In this document: in pieces, positions 1 through 7,380 of the stretch
Layout: every line of letters begins with the position of its first letter
How positions within the stretch are numbered: position 1 is the stretch's first letter
NCBI GenBank assembly: GCA_913043155.1
Contig: CAJWLY010000009.1
Span: forward strand, 1 to 21,595
Source of the DNA: an uncultured Nitrospinaceae bacterium
GTDB lineage: Bacteria > Nitrospinota > Nitrospinia > Nitrospinales > VA-1
DNA: 21,595 bases
Direction: 5' to 3'
Notes under the pieces: model-generated
The model's database searches: none
What the model saw: only the letters and a program-made list of their open reading frames with translations
What the model was told of the DNA's origin: nothing
Program-made: the position numbers and the translations under genes

Positions 1-830
1 CGCTCCAGCCGCCTAGGAGCGAGGATAAGGACCAGATTGTCGTAGCGCTTTCTCAGCCTGCGGTGCACATCGAGAACCGTTTCCTCTTCGCCTTCGTGAG
101 TACTGCCCGCCACCCAGATCAAGGCACCCGGAGTTATTCGCATTCGTTCCAGTACGCGCTCCCGTTTTCCCGGAGAAGGCGTGGGCAGCACATCGTATTT
201 GGGATCGCCGATTACCATGAATCGCGATTCATCGACACCCAACGACTCGAGCCTACCTTGGCCGTACGGATCCTGCATGCACAGGACCGTAAACCGGTTG
301 AACGTGCTTGAGAAGAACGATTTGAACATTTTATAGAATCGCATGGAACGGCTGGAAACCCGGCCATTAAACAAAAGCATGCGCACCCCTTTTGTTTGAA
401 GGAGGTGTATGAAGCCCGGCCAGAACCCGGTATCGACCAACACGAATAGGTCCGGCCGAACTCGGTTCACGGCGGTCCAGGTACAGGGTAGGCAATCGAG
501 CGGATGAAAGAAAAGTGCGTCGAGCTTAGGAAGCTTTAGTTTCGCAGCTTCGTACCCTGAGTCCGTCGTCACCGAAAGAACAATACGGTCTTGGGGTCGT
601 ATTTGCCGAAGATGTTGTAGAACAGGGGTCACCGCGGCCACCTCGCCCAACGAAACTGCGTGGACCCAGATGGTCTTTCTCACGCCCGCCGGCTCACTGT
701 CCATCGGCACTCGGCCAAAGTGGTCGGAAAACCTGCGCCATTTGTGCCGGCTGAACAGGGAAAAAAGCGCAAAACAGGGGGCGACAATCAGAACCGCAAA
801 TATCGAAATGAGATGGTAAATGTAAATCAT
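1..830 (-). CDS. waaA: KDO transferase (WaaA family), first copy, cut by window edge
   Basis: Partial gene: the reading frame is open from an ATG at 830 to the window edge, giving 276 residues; the C-terminal UDP/CMP-binding half is mostly missing. It resembles 3-deoxy-D-manno-octulosonic acid transferase, which adds KDO to lipid A precursor on the inner face of the cytoplasmic membrane. Visible support: an N-terminal hydrophobic helix (about residues 3-25), the motif WVHAVSLGEV (the Glu is the family's catalytic base), NGRVSSRS, and GSTHEGEEE followed by ILAPRRLER. The segment that usually reads ETELWPN here reads VDTGFWPG, so two normally acidic Glu positions are Asp and Gly. An in-frame stop at 870-872 and no other good start make the ATG at 830 the likely start; the Shine-Dalgarno is weak. 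It lies 215 bp downstream of a second, more typical waaA on the same strand. Family assignment is firm; whether it transfers KDO or another sugar is open. Confidence 0.9.
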   Translation of the reverse strand, partial: MIYIYHLISIFAVLIVAPCFALFSLFSRHKWRRFSDHFGRVPMDSEPAGVRKTIWVHAVSLGEVAAVTPVLQHLRQIRPQDRIVLSVTTDSGYEAAKLKLPKLDALFFHPLDCLPCTWTAVNRVRPDLFVLVDTGFWPGFIHLLQTKGVRMLLFNGRVSSRSMRFYKMFKSFFSSTFNRFTVLCMQDPYGQGRLESLGVDESRFMVIGDPKYDVLPTPSPGKRERVLERMRITPGALIWVAGSTHEGEEETVLDVHRRLRKRYDNLVLILAPRRLE

Positions 831-1045
831 AAACGGAAACAGAAAACCGAAAACGGGAAACCGAGAAATTCAAAACTTTCTTTTCAGATCTTAATTAAAT
901 TTCCCGACATCGCCAAAATCTTTATGCTCTTTTCCAAGCTGTCATCGGTTACCAGTTGACCTAAAAGGTCACGCTTAGTAATCAGGTAACGTCGCTTTCT
1001 TAGTTCACTGCAAGAAGCTTTTACAATATTAAAAAAACAAACTCC
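831..1045. other. Gap between the two waaA genes
   Basis: 215 bp between two same-strand genes. I see no convincing gene, terminator or promoter. On the minus strand one frame is open for about 45 codons ending at a TGA near 890 (reading ...KRRYLITKRDLLGQLV...), but it has no ATG, GTG or TTG start, so I do not call it. Confidence 0.4.
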
Positions 1046-2296
1046 TTATTTGGTTTCCAAGCAACTCATCAGCGCAATCGTCTTTTCAACCGCACCACGG
1101 TTGCTGACAATGGTATTCCACGCCGACTGTCCGCGTCGACACCGCTGCTCCGGATCCATCAGCAACCGGTGAAGCGCGTCATGCAACTGGGCCGGATGGT
1201 CGATCTGGATCCCGCCCCCCGATCTCACTAGCAAGCAAGCCTCTTCCTCGAAATTGTTCATATGCCTGCCAAAGATCACGGGAAGCCCATACCCCGCCGG
1301 TTCCAGAATGTTTTGGCCGCCGAAACGCGGATTGAATCCACCCCCGACAAATGCAAGGGTCGCGTTGGCATAATACTTGTTCAACTCACCCATTTCGTCG
1401 AGCAGAACAAGCGCGGGAGTTTCCGTTTCACCGAGTCGGGAGTGAAGCTTGAACTCCACCCCGTACTCCCGGATCAAGTCCTCCACTTCACGACACCGTT
1501 CAAGATGGCGCGGGGCAATGACAAAACGGAGGTTCGGGTGACCTCCGCGCAGCTTCAGAATCGCTTCCATCACAGGCCCCTCATCACCGGGCCGCGTTGA
1601 CCCGAATACGATGAGATTAGAACCGGATGCCGGCCCACTTTCCGGGGGCGCATTGACATCAGAAAGAAGCGCATCGAACTTGATGTTGCCGTTAACCCGG
1701 ACCTTATCCAGCGCAACGCCTAAATCAAGCAACCGATCGGCATCGGTTTGTGTGCGCACAGAAAAAAAGGACACGCCCGCTGCCAGCCAGCGAAATATAA
1801 AAGGAAACTTTCCATACCAGTCCACAGACTTTTGTGAGATGCGTCCGTTGGCAAGCAGAACCGGAATTCTACGCCGTCTGCATCCGTCAAGAAGTCCCGG
1901 CCACATTTCGGCCTCTATAAGGACAAGGAGCGATGGGTGCAAGCGGTCGAACACTTTGTTGAGCCACAGGGGAGAATCTGGGGGCATGCGGAACACCGGA
2001 CCCAGCCCTTCCTTTTGCGCTTGGGCAAATCCGGTCGGGGTAAACGTGGACACGATGATGGGACGCGTCTCGCCTTTTTCCTGCAGCGCAGTGATCAGAA
2101 TTTTTGCTATCCGTACTTCGCCTACCGAAGCCGCATGAATCCACAAACAACCGGGGAACGATCCAATATCCTTTGCTCCGCAAACCCGTCCTACGATATC
2201 GGCCCTGAAACTAGGATCGAAAACCATTCGCAAAACAATGAAAGGGAATGCGGCTAGGATGGCAAGACTGATGGTGGTATGATAAAAAAAACTCAT
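1046..2296 (-). CDS. waaA: 3-deoxy-D-manno-octulosonic acid transferase
   Basis: Transfers KDO from CMP-KDO to the lipid A precursor (lipid IVA in E. coli) at the inner membrane, the first step of LPS core assembly. The chosen start (ATG at 2296) gives 416 residues beginning with a hydrophobic membrane anchor (MSFFYHTTIS...); a longer frame to 2401 would run across the start of divergent lpxK and adds a non-hydrophobic leader, so I reject it. Landmarks: WIHAASVGEV with catalytic Glu near residue 60, LIEAEMWPG with both usual Glu positions kept, ANGRISQKS, GSTRPGDEG, IAPRHLERC, and the C-terminal nucleotide-binding stretch LDEMGELNKYYANA...FVGGGFNPRFGGQN..EPAGYGLPV. Length is near the usual 420-430. 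It is divergent from lpxK with only 48 bp between starts, so the two probably share a control region. This copy matches the canonical family better than the one downstream. Confidence 0.95.
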   Translation of the reverse strand: MSFFYHTTISLAILAAFPFIVLRMVFDPSFRADIVGRVCGAKDIGSFPGCLWIHAASVGEVRIAKILITALQEKGETRPIIVSTFTPTGFAQAQKEGLGPVFRMPPDSPLWLNKVFDRLHPSLLVLIEAEMWPGLLDGCRRRRIPVLLANGRISQKSVDWYGKFPFIFRWLAAGVSFFSVRTQTDADRLLDLGVALDKVRVNGNIKFDALLSDVNAPPESGPASGSNLIVFGSTRPGDEGPVMEAILKLRGGHPNLRFVIAPRHLERCREVEDLIREYGVEFKLHSRLGETETPALVLLDEMGELNKYYANATLAFVGGGFNPRFGGQNILEPAGYGLPVIFGRHMNNFEEEACLLVRSGGGIQIDHPAQLHDALHRLLMDPEQRCRRGQSAWNTIVSNRGAVEKTIALMSCLETK

Positions 2297-2344
2297 ATGA
2301 ATTGAGAGTATACCCAATTTGAGAGGTGCCAGCGGGTTAAATTT

Positions 2345-3418
2345 ATGAGATTTGAAAGGCTTTATTACCGAGTCATTTCCACAGAGCGGAAGTTTTACCA
2401 TTTCCCGATGTACCTGATCCTCAAGGTGATCTCAGGATTCTATTTCTGGGGCCATTGCTTTCGCCTGTGGGCCTACCGCTTTGGCTTGTTCCCCACCCAC
2501 AAGCTAGATTGTCGGGTCATCAGCGTCGGCAATTTAACCTTGGGCGGTACCGGGAAAACGCCTGTCGTTATGATGATTGCCGAAACCCTTCGCGGGAACG
2601 GACACAAGCCCGGCATTCTTACTCGGGGATATGGGGGCAATTCTAAAAAAGAGGTCAATATCGTCTGCGACGGAAAAAACGTTCTGCTTTCTCCGGAGGT
2701 TGCCGGAGACGAAGCGGTAATGATGGCCGAGCGGCTCAAAAATGTCCCGATCCTAACCGGAAGCGACCGCTACCAGACGGGGCGTTACGCAATCGAACAT
2801 TTCGGTGTAGATACGATCATCCTCGATGACGGATTTCAGCATCTCGGATTGAAACGCGACACGAATATCCTGCTATTCGATCACCAACGTCCGTTCGGAA
2901 ACGGACAGTTGTTCCCCGCCGGGGAGTTGCGGGAGCCTAAAAGGGAGGCACGCCGCGCTGACCTTGTGTGCGTCACACGGTATTCCGGGTCCAACTACCC
3001 ACCGGGCATTGGTGAACAACTCATCAAGGACATGCCCATCGTCAAGTCGACTTTGCGCCTAGACTCGCTTTTGAAGCTAGACAGCAACGAGGTTCTCGAA
3101 GCGAAGAATTTACGAGGTCAACCGGTGGCAGCGTTCTGCGGTATCGCCAATCCGGAAGATTTCCGCAGAATTCTAGAACAAATCCGCGCTCGGGTGGTCT
3201 ACTATCACCCATTCCCCGATCACCACGAATATACATCAACTGACCTCAAAGCCATCGAGGAAACAGCCCGCAAGGTAGGGGCTAAATACATTCTCACCAC
3301 TGAGAAAGACGCAGTTAAGTTTAATCCCGATTCGTTCAGTCTCCCGGCCTATAAAGTTTCCCTCGACATGGAAATCCTGGAAGGACGCGAAGTTTTTAAC
3401 CGACACGTGCTCAATTGA
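2345..3418 (+). CDS. lpxK: Tetraacyldisaccharide 4'-kinase LpxK
   Basis: Phosphorylates the 4' position of lipid A disaccharide-1-phosphate using ATP, giving lipid IVA; membrane-associated, just before WaaA in the Raetz pathway. The 357-residue product has an N-terminal hydrophobic helix (about 22-48), the P-loop GNLTLGGTGKTP (62-73), and the LpxK signature LDDGFQH followed by KRD (about 160-171). TRGYGG and PAGELREP are also typical. Length fits the family (330-360). The ATG at 2345 is preferred over an ATG at 2408 because residues such as RLYYRVIS match the short polar leader common before the LpxK membrane helix; the Shine-Dalgarno is weak in both cases. It is divergent from waaA, and the adjacency of the two lipid A/KDO genes is common in Gram-negative genomes. 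Confidence 0.96.
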   Translation: MRFERLYYRVISTERKFYHFPMYLILKVISGFYFWGHCFRLWAYRFGLFPTHKLDCRVISVGNLTLGGTGKTPVVMMIAETLRGNGHKPGILTRGYGGNSKKEVNIVCDGKNVLLSPEVAGDEAVMMAERLKNVPILTGSDRYQTGRYAIEHFGVDTIILDDGFQHLGLKRDTNILLFDHQRPFGNGQLFPAGELREPKREARRADLVCVTRYSGSNYPPGIGEQLIKDMPIVKSTLRLDSLLKLDSNEVLEAKNLRGQPVAAFCGIANPEDFRRILEQIRARVVYYHPFPDHHEYTSTDLKAIEETARKVGAKYILTTEKDAVKFNPDSFSLPAYKVSLDMEILEGREVFNRHVLN

Positions 3419-3448
3419 TTCTTCAGTTGGCAAAGTTACAACCAAAAC

Positions 3449-3907
3449 ATGCTCGATCCCAAAACACTGACCTCCAACCAGAAGTTCTTGTTGAACCTAA
3501 CGATTCCTGCGCTTTACCTATTTCCCCTTCTGGTGGTTTTTTTTCTGCCAAAAAACTTTGGATTCGGAAATCATGACCTAGTACCCATCGGGCTTACGGT
3601 GGGGATATTCGGACTCACCATGTGGATTGCCGGGATGGCGTGCCTGGGAAAATCCCTCGCGGTTCTACCGGGCGCCTCCTCAATTGTTGCCCGCGGCGTT
3701 TACCGGTTCGTACGTCATCCCATTTATGTGGGGATCGTTCTCACTCAACTCGGACTTTTCTCTGCCTGCGGGTCGGTCTTCGGAATGATTTACCTGTTCG
3801 TTCTCGTCATACCGCTGAACGTCATCCGCGCCCGCATGGAAGAACAGGCTCTGCTTACCAAATTCGGCGACCGCTACCGTATTTATCGTGATTCGACCTG
3901 GTTCTAG
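3449..3907 (+). CDS. Isoprenylcysteine carboxyl methyltransferase-like membrane protein
   Basis: A 152-residue integral membrane protein with about four hydrophobic segments (roughly 15-34, 43-65, 92-112 and 113-126). The C-terminal half carries the pattern of the ICMT/phospholipid-methyltransferase superfamily: VRHPIYVGI near residue 88, then the paired acidic residues in RMEEQALLTKFG and the YRIYRDSTWF ending, which together form the SAM-binding pocket in this fold. Bacterial members methylate small or lipid substrates that are rarely known, so I do not name a substrate. It starts 30 bp after lpxK and may be cotranscribed with it, which hints at an envelope lipid target, but this is inference. 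No clear Shine-Dalgarno precedes the ATG. Confidence 0.85.
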   Translation: MLDPKTLTSNQKFLLNLTIPALYLFPLLVVFFLPKNFGFGNHDLVPIGLTVGIFGLTMWIAGMACLGKSLAVLPGASSIVARGVYRFVRHPIYVGIVLTQLGLFSACGSVFGMIYLFVLVIPLNVIRARMEEQALLTKFGDRYRIYRDSTWF

Positions 3908-4137
3908 ACCCATTAGTCAGTTTTCTATCTCCAAACAGAGGCCCAAGACCCTTCGATAGCTTACAAGCAAGCCCCGGCAAACTCTAGATAACAACACCGA
4001 TGCATTTAAAACACTTGTTAAATTCTTTATCCTTATAATTTTCTTCGGTGTTACCGCTTGCGCCGTGCCGAGAGGAAAACAACTATAATACTTTAAAAAT
4101 CAGATGGTTTTGTGGGTCGTGATGCATAACCTTTCAC
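3908..4137. other. Intergenic region with possible lipoprotein remnant
   Basis: About 230 bp between the methyltransferase gene and the tRNA-Val promoter. No complete gene is visible. It contains the start-less lipoprotein-like frame described separately (4002-4088). The sequence is AT-rich from 4005 to 4120. I see no strong hairpin with a T-run after the stop at 3907. Confidence 0.5.
4002..4088 (+). pseudogene. Possible remnant of a tiny lipoprotein
   Basis: An open frame ending at TAA 4086-4088 translates as a Lys-containing start (FKTLVK), a hydrophobic run (FFILIIFFGV), a perfect lipobox VTAC, and a short tail AVPRGKQL. This is the layout of very small entericidin-like lipoproteins. The frame has no ATG, GTG or TTG start: the only nearby ATG (4000-4002) is in another frame and stops after 12 codons. 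It could be a decayed gene, a gene with a sequencing error near 4000, or chance. It is too short to assign a function. Confidence 0.3.
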
Positions 4138-4165
4138 TTGACAAACGGCTTATTAACCATAGAAT
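4138..4165 (+). promoter_or_regulatory. Sigma-70-type promoter of tRNA-Val
   Basis: A perfect -35 hexamer TTGACA (4138-4143) is followed after 16 bp by TAGAAT (4160-4165), five of six matches to TATAAT. The predicted transcript would start about 4172, roughly 12 nt before the tRNA. The same promoter could feed thrS and the genes behind it if transcription passes the T-run after the tRNA. Confidence 0.7.
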
Positions 4166-4183
4166 AGGCTATCGCTAAAGTTG

Positions 4184-4255
4184 AGGCGCGTAGCTCAGGG
4201 GTAGAGTACTTGCTTGACATGCAAGGGGTCGGCGGTTCGAAACCGCCCGTGCCTA
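4184..4255 (+). tRNA. tRNA-Val(GAC)
   Basis: A 72-nt cloverleaf folds by eye: acceptor AGGCGCG with CGTGCCT (one G-U pair), D stem GCTC/GAGT, anticodon stem CTTGC/GCAAG around the loop TTGACAT with anticodon GAC (reads GUC, valine), T stem GGCGG/CCGCC with loop TTCGAAA, discriminator A at 4255. No CCA is encoded: TTTTT follows directly, so the 3' end must be added by nucleotidyltransferase. The T-run may also help end transcription. It lies about 100 bp upstream of thrS. Confidence 0.95.
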
Positions 4256-4357
4256 TTTTTCCGCAAGAGTCGGTCCTCCTTGGTTTGAAATTTCCCAGCC
4301 TAGTACAAGACGTTGAGAGCCTTCGGACGGAGTTGTTCGAATTTTTTAAAATTTGAC
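4256..4357 (+). promoter_or_regulatory. thrS leader
   Basis: 102 nt between tRNA-Val and the thrS ATG. No Shine-Dalgarno is seen near the start. Just before the ATG, TCGAATTTT (4337-4345) and AAAATTTGA (4348-4356) form an AT-rich inverted repeat that could hide the start region. I find no T-box signature. In E. coli ThrRS represses its own mRNA by binding leader hairpins; whether that happens here cannot be told from the sequence. Confidence 0.35.
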
Positions 4358-6121
4358 ATGACTAAGGATAAACAAAAATTCGACCTTGAAACAATCCGGC
4401 ATAGCACCGCCCACCTGATGGCGCAGGCGGTGAAACAATTGTACCCGGAAACTCAAGTGACAATCGGCCCTGTCATCGAGGACGGGTTTTATTACGATTT
4501 CTACCGAGAGACCCCATTTGTCCCCGAAGATTTGGAAAAAATAGAACACCGTATGAAGGAAATCGCTACAGGTAACTTGGATATCGTGCGCCGGGAGTTG
4601 CCACGTGATGAAGTACTCAAGCTGTTCGATGAATTAGGCGAACCATTCAAGCGGGAAGTCATCGATGAGATAGATTCCGGCGATGCGATTTCTGTTTACA
4701 CACAGGGAGAGTTTACAGACTTGTGCAGAGGGCCTCACGTGGATAACACACGGGTACTCAAATCGTTCCGGCTATTACACACATCGGCGGCCTACTGGCG
4801 CGGTGACGAGCGCAACAAGGTCCTGCAACGCATTTACGGAACTGCCTGGAACACGGACAAGGAGCTCAGGGCTTATCTCAAGCGTCTGGAGGAAGCCAAA
4901 AAACGGGACCACCGCAAGCTGGGCAAGGAATTAGATCTATTTTCCGTGACCGACGAGGTCGGGCCCGGCCTCATCCTGTGGCATCCCAAAGGGTCACGGG
5001 TGCGATGCATCGTCGAGGAATTCTGGAAGAACGAGCATTTCAAAAATGGCTACGAGATGGTGTACTCGCCACATGCGGCGCGGGTGGATTTATGGAAAAC
5101 CAGTGGGCATATGGATTTTTATAAAGATAACATCTTCTCCCCCATGGACATCGAGGGGCGAGAATATGTCATGAAACCCATGAATTGTCCGTTTCACATC
5201 CAGATTTACAAGAGCAGATTGCGGAGTTACCGCGATTTACCGATACGGTTCGCCGAGTTGGGGACCGTCTACCGCTACGAACGGTCGGGTGTCCTACACG
5301 GGCTGCTGAGGGTGCGTGGATTCACCCAGGACGACGCGCACCTGTTCTGCCGTCCGAGCCAGATCGAGGAAGAGATCGTAAAGGTTCTGGATCTTATTCT
5401 TTTTATCCTGAAGTCGTTCGGATTCAATGAATACAAGGTTTATTTGAGTACGCGGCCGGATAAATTTGTCGGCTCGGAGGAGGGGTGGGGAAAAGCTACA
5501 AGCGCCCTCAAGCAGGCCTTGGAAAAATCGGAACTCAACTATGAGGTCGACCCCGGGGAAGGAGTTTTTTACGGACCCAAAATCGACATAAAAATCAAAG
5601 ACAGTCTGAACCGGTTCTGGCAGGTTTCAACAGTTCAGGTCGATTTTAACCTTCCTGAGCGGTTCGACATAAACTATGTTGAAGAAGATGGCCAAAGACA
5701 CCAGCCCATCATGCTCCACCGGGCACTGATGGGATCACTGGAGCGGTTTTTCGGTTGTCTAGTCGAGCACTACGCCGGGGCCTTCCCGCTGTGGTTGGCG
5801 CCGACCCAGGCTGTACTCCTGCCGATCACGGATCAGCAAAACGATTATGTCGACGAAGTATTCCGGCAGTTAACGGATAAGGGCTTTCGCGTAGAAAAAG
5901 ACTTGCGAAATGAGAAGATTGGGTTCAAAATCAGGGAAGCTCAACTCCAGAAGATACCCTACATGATCGTTCTCGGGGACAGGGAAGTAGAAAGCAAGTC
6001 CCTCGCCGTACGCAAACGACGGTCTAAGGAAACGAGAATAATCGATGTGGGAACGTTTATAGAAGAGTTGAACGTCGAGGTTCGCGAGAAGCGGCTCGAC
6101 AGCGCAGTTCAATCCGCATAG
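4358..6121 (+). CDS. thrS: Threonine-tRNA ligase lacking the TGS domain
   Basis: Charges tRNA-Thr with threonine and edits mischarged serine. The 587-residue product starts straight into the editing (N2) domain: HSTAHL (H15, H19) and CRGPH (C123, H127) are the four editing-site residues. The class II catalytic core follows, with the zinc ligands C277 (MNCPFH), H328 (DDAHLF) and H454 (MLHRA), motif 2 around VYRYERSG...RVRGFTQDD, motif 3 ending in MGSLERF, and a C-terminal anticodon-binding domain starting near PLWLAP. E. coli ThrRS has about 640 residues; the missing 60 or so correspond to the N-terminal TGS domain. A longer frame from a TTG at 4313 adds only 15 unrelated residues. It heads the thrS-infC-rpmI-rplT-pheS group and lies in the same reading frame as infC after its stop. 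Confidence 0.96.
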   Translation: MTKDKQKFDLETIRHSTAHLMAQAVKQLYPETQVTIGPVIEDGFYYDFYRETPFVPEDLEKIEHRMKEIATGNLDIVRRELPRDEVLKLFDELGEPFKREVIDEIDSGDAISVYTQGEFTDLCRGPHVDNTRVLKSFRLLHTSAAYWRGDERNKVLQRIYGTAWNTDKELRAYLKRLEEAKKRDHRKLGKELDLFSVTDEVGPGLILWHPKGSRVRCIVEEFWKNEHFKNGYEMVYSPHAARVDLWKTSGHMDFYKDNIFSPMDIEGREYVMKPMNCPFHIQIYKSRLRSYRDLPIRFAELGTVYRYERSGVLHGLLRVRGFTQDDAHLFCRPSQIEEEIVKVLDLILFILKSFGFNEYKVYLSTRPDKFVGSEEGWGKATSALKQALEKSELNYEVDPGEGVFYGPKIDIKIKDSLNRFWQVSTVQVDFNLPERFDINYVEEDGQRHQPIMLHRALMGSLERFFGCLVEHYAGAFPLWLAPTQAVLLPITDQQNDYVDEVFRQLTDKGFRVEKDLRNEKIGFKIREAQLQKIPYMIVLGDREVESKSLAVRKRRSKETRIIDVGTFIEELNVEVREKRLDSAVQSA

Positions 6122-6136
6122 AGGAGATTATTTTAC

Positions 6137-6658
6137 ATTAAGAAGCAACGCATCAATAGCATGATTCGGGTGAAGGAAGTAAGTCTAATCGGGCTCGATG
6201 GAGAGCAGATGGGTGTTTACTCGACGCAACAAGCTCTCAGCATGGCTCAAGAACAGGACTTGGACTTGGTCGAGGTGTCGCCTTTCGCTAATCCGCCGGT
6301 TTGCCGAGTCATGGACTACGGTAAATTCAAATACAAGCAAAGCAAGCGAGCGCACGAGGCCAAGAAGAACCAGAAAGTCGTTCACATCAAGGAAGTCAAG
6401 TTCCGTCCCAACACCGACCAGCACGACTATGATTTTAAATTAAAGCATGCCCGACGGTTCCTTGAGGCTGGCGACAAGGTGAAAGTGGTTATTTTTTTCC
6501 GGGGTCGGGAGATCGTCCACCGCGAGAACGGGCAGAAGTTGCTCGGTCGAGTAAATCAGGACCTGGAAGAACTCGCCCAAGTCGAACAACAGTCCAAACA
6601 AGAAGGCCGGACCCTGTGCATGATTTTCGCGCCAAAATCGCTGAAGAAAAAAGCCTGA
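6137..6658 (+). CDS. infC: Translation initiation factor IF-3, ATT start
   Basis: Binds the 30S subunit, prevents 70S reassociation and proofreads the start codon. I place the start at ATT 6137, not the first ATG (6161): the frame upstream of that ATG encodes KKQRINS directly before MIRVKEVSLIG, matching the conserved RIN..IR..EV N-terminus of IF-3, and GAGGAGA (6121-6127) sits at proper Shine-Dalgarno distance from the ATT. That gives 173 residues. N-domain to about residue 75 (PPVCRVMDYGKFKY), a Lys-rich linker, then the C-domain with EVKFRPNTDQHDYDFKLKH and VKVVIFFRGRE. In E. coli infC also starts with AUU, letting IF-3 repress its own synthesis; the same control is likely here. It begins 15 bp after the thrS stop. 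Confidence 0.95.
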   Translation: MKKQRINSMIRVKEVSLIGLDGEQMGVYSTQQALSMAQEQDLDLVEVSPFANPPVCRVMDYGKFKYKQSKRAHEAKKNQKVVHIKEVKFRPNTDQHDYDFKLKHARRFLEAGDKVKVVIFFRGREIVHRENGQKLLGRVNQDLEELAQVEQQSKQEGRTLCMIFAPKSLKKKA

Positions 6659-6723
6659 TCCGGAATAGAGACTTTTAGTATTTAACGAGTATTATCCATT
6701 CAATCTAAGCGAAAGACCAAGTT

Positions 6724-6918
6724 ATGCCTAAGATGAAAACCAACAGGGGGGCTGCCAAGCGTTTCCGCAAAACGGGTACGGGCAAGATCAAACGCAACCA
6801 CGCGTTCACGAGCCATATCCTAACCAGCAAGACCACCAAGACAAAAAGGAACCTCAGGCGTTCGAAGGTCCTTGCCCCCGGAGATGCCCGGCGGGCAAAG
6901 GTATTGCTTCCCTACTAG
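6724..6918 (+). CDS. rpmI: 50S ribosomal protein L35
   Basis: A 64-residue, very basic protein beginning MPKMKTNRGAAKRFRKTGTG, with the family's KIKRNHAFTSHIL and LAPGDARRAKVLLPY ending; the length equals that of E. coli L35. It is a component of the large ribosomal subunit. It sits between infC and rplT as in most bacteria. The 65-bp gap to infC shows no obvious terminator. In E. coli, L20 represses rpmI-rplT through an mRNA pseudoknot; I cannot confirm that structure here. Confidence 0.97.
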   Translation: MPKMKTNRGAAKRFRKTGTGKIKRNHAFTSHILTSKTTKTKRNLRRSKVLAPGDARRAKVLLPY

Positions 6919-6958
6919 CAGGAACCGATTAAAAAAGATTTAATGACAGGAGATATTC

Positions 6959-7321
6959 ATGACACGAGCAGTTAATGGAACCGTTGCGAGAAAACGGAGA
7001 AAAAAAATTCTCAGCATGGCCAAGGGTTACCGGAGCATGCGAAGCAAGGCCTACCGAAAAGCAAGAGAAGCGGTGGAAAAGGGACTGTGCTATGCCTACC
7101 GGGACCGCCGGACCAAGAAGCGCAATTTTCGGCGGTTATGGATCGCTAGAATCAATGCGGCGGTGCGTGCAGAGGGACTTACTTACAGCCAGTTTATCCA
7201 CGGCTTAAAAAAAGCCAACATCGAACTAGATCGTAAAGTTCTCTCTGACCTCGCCATCCACAACGCAGATTCGTTTCGGACCCTGACCCAGACCGCCCGT
7301 TCTCAACTGAGTACGGCTTGA
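6959..7321 (+). CDS. rplT: 50S ribosomal protein L20
   Basis: A 120-residue basic protein that binds 23S rRNA early in large-subunit assembly. Family signatures include KRRKKILSMAKGY near residue 12, a long basic helix, DRRTKKRNFRRLWIARINAA (about 50-69), GLTYSQFIHGLKKA, and LSDLAIHNADSF at the end. A clear Shine-Dalgarno (AGGAG at 6950-6954) precedes the ATG. It follows rpmI by 40 bp. Its TGA stop at 7319-7321 lies 59 bp before the pheS start I prefer. Confidence 0.97.
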   Translation: MTRAVNGTVARKRRKKILSMAKGYRSMRSKAYRKAREAVEKGLCYAYRDRRTKKRNFRRLWIARINAAVRAEGLTYSQFIHGLKKANIELDRKVLSDLAIHNADSFRTLTQTARSQLSTA

Positions 7322-7380
7322 CCGAAGCAGCTGGGGCAAGTTCCCGGCTTTCTCGCACACCCATCTCCCCCCCCTCCCAT

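Noticed and set aside
660..959. 99-codon plus-strand frame
   Set aside because: It lies largely antisense to the partial waaA frame and has low-complexity Lys/Asn content without motifs.
888..1030. About 45 open codons on the minus strand between the waaA genes (KRRYLITKRDLLGQLV)
   Set aside because: No start codon in frame; length is compatible with chance, though the sequence looks protein-like.
2297..2401. Longer N-terminus for the second waaA
   Set aside because: It would overlap divergent lpxK coding sequence and place 35 non-family residues before the membrane anchor.
4256..4357. T-box riboswitch upstream of thrS
   Set aside because: No conserved T-box sequence or specifier stem is visible and the leader is only about 100 nt.
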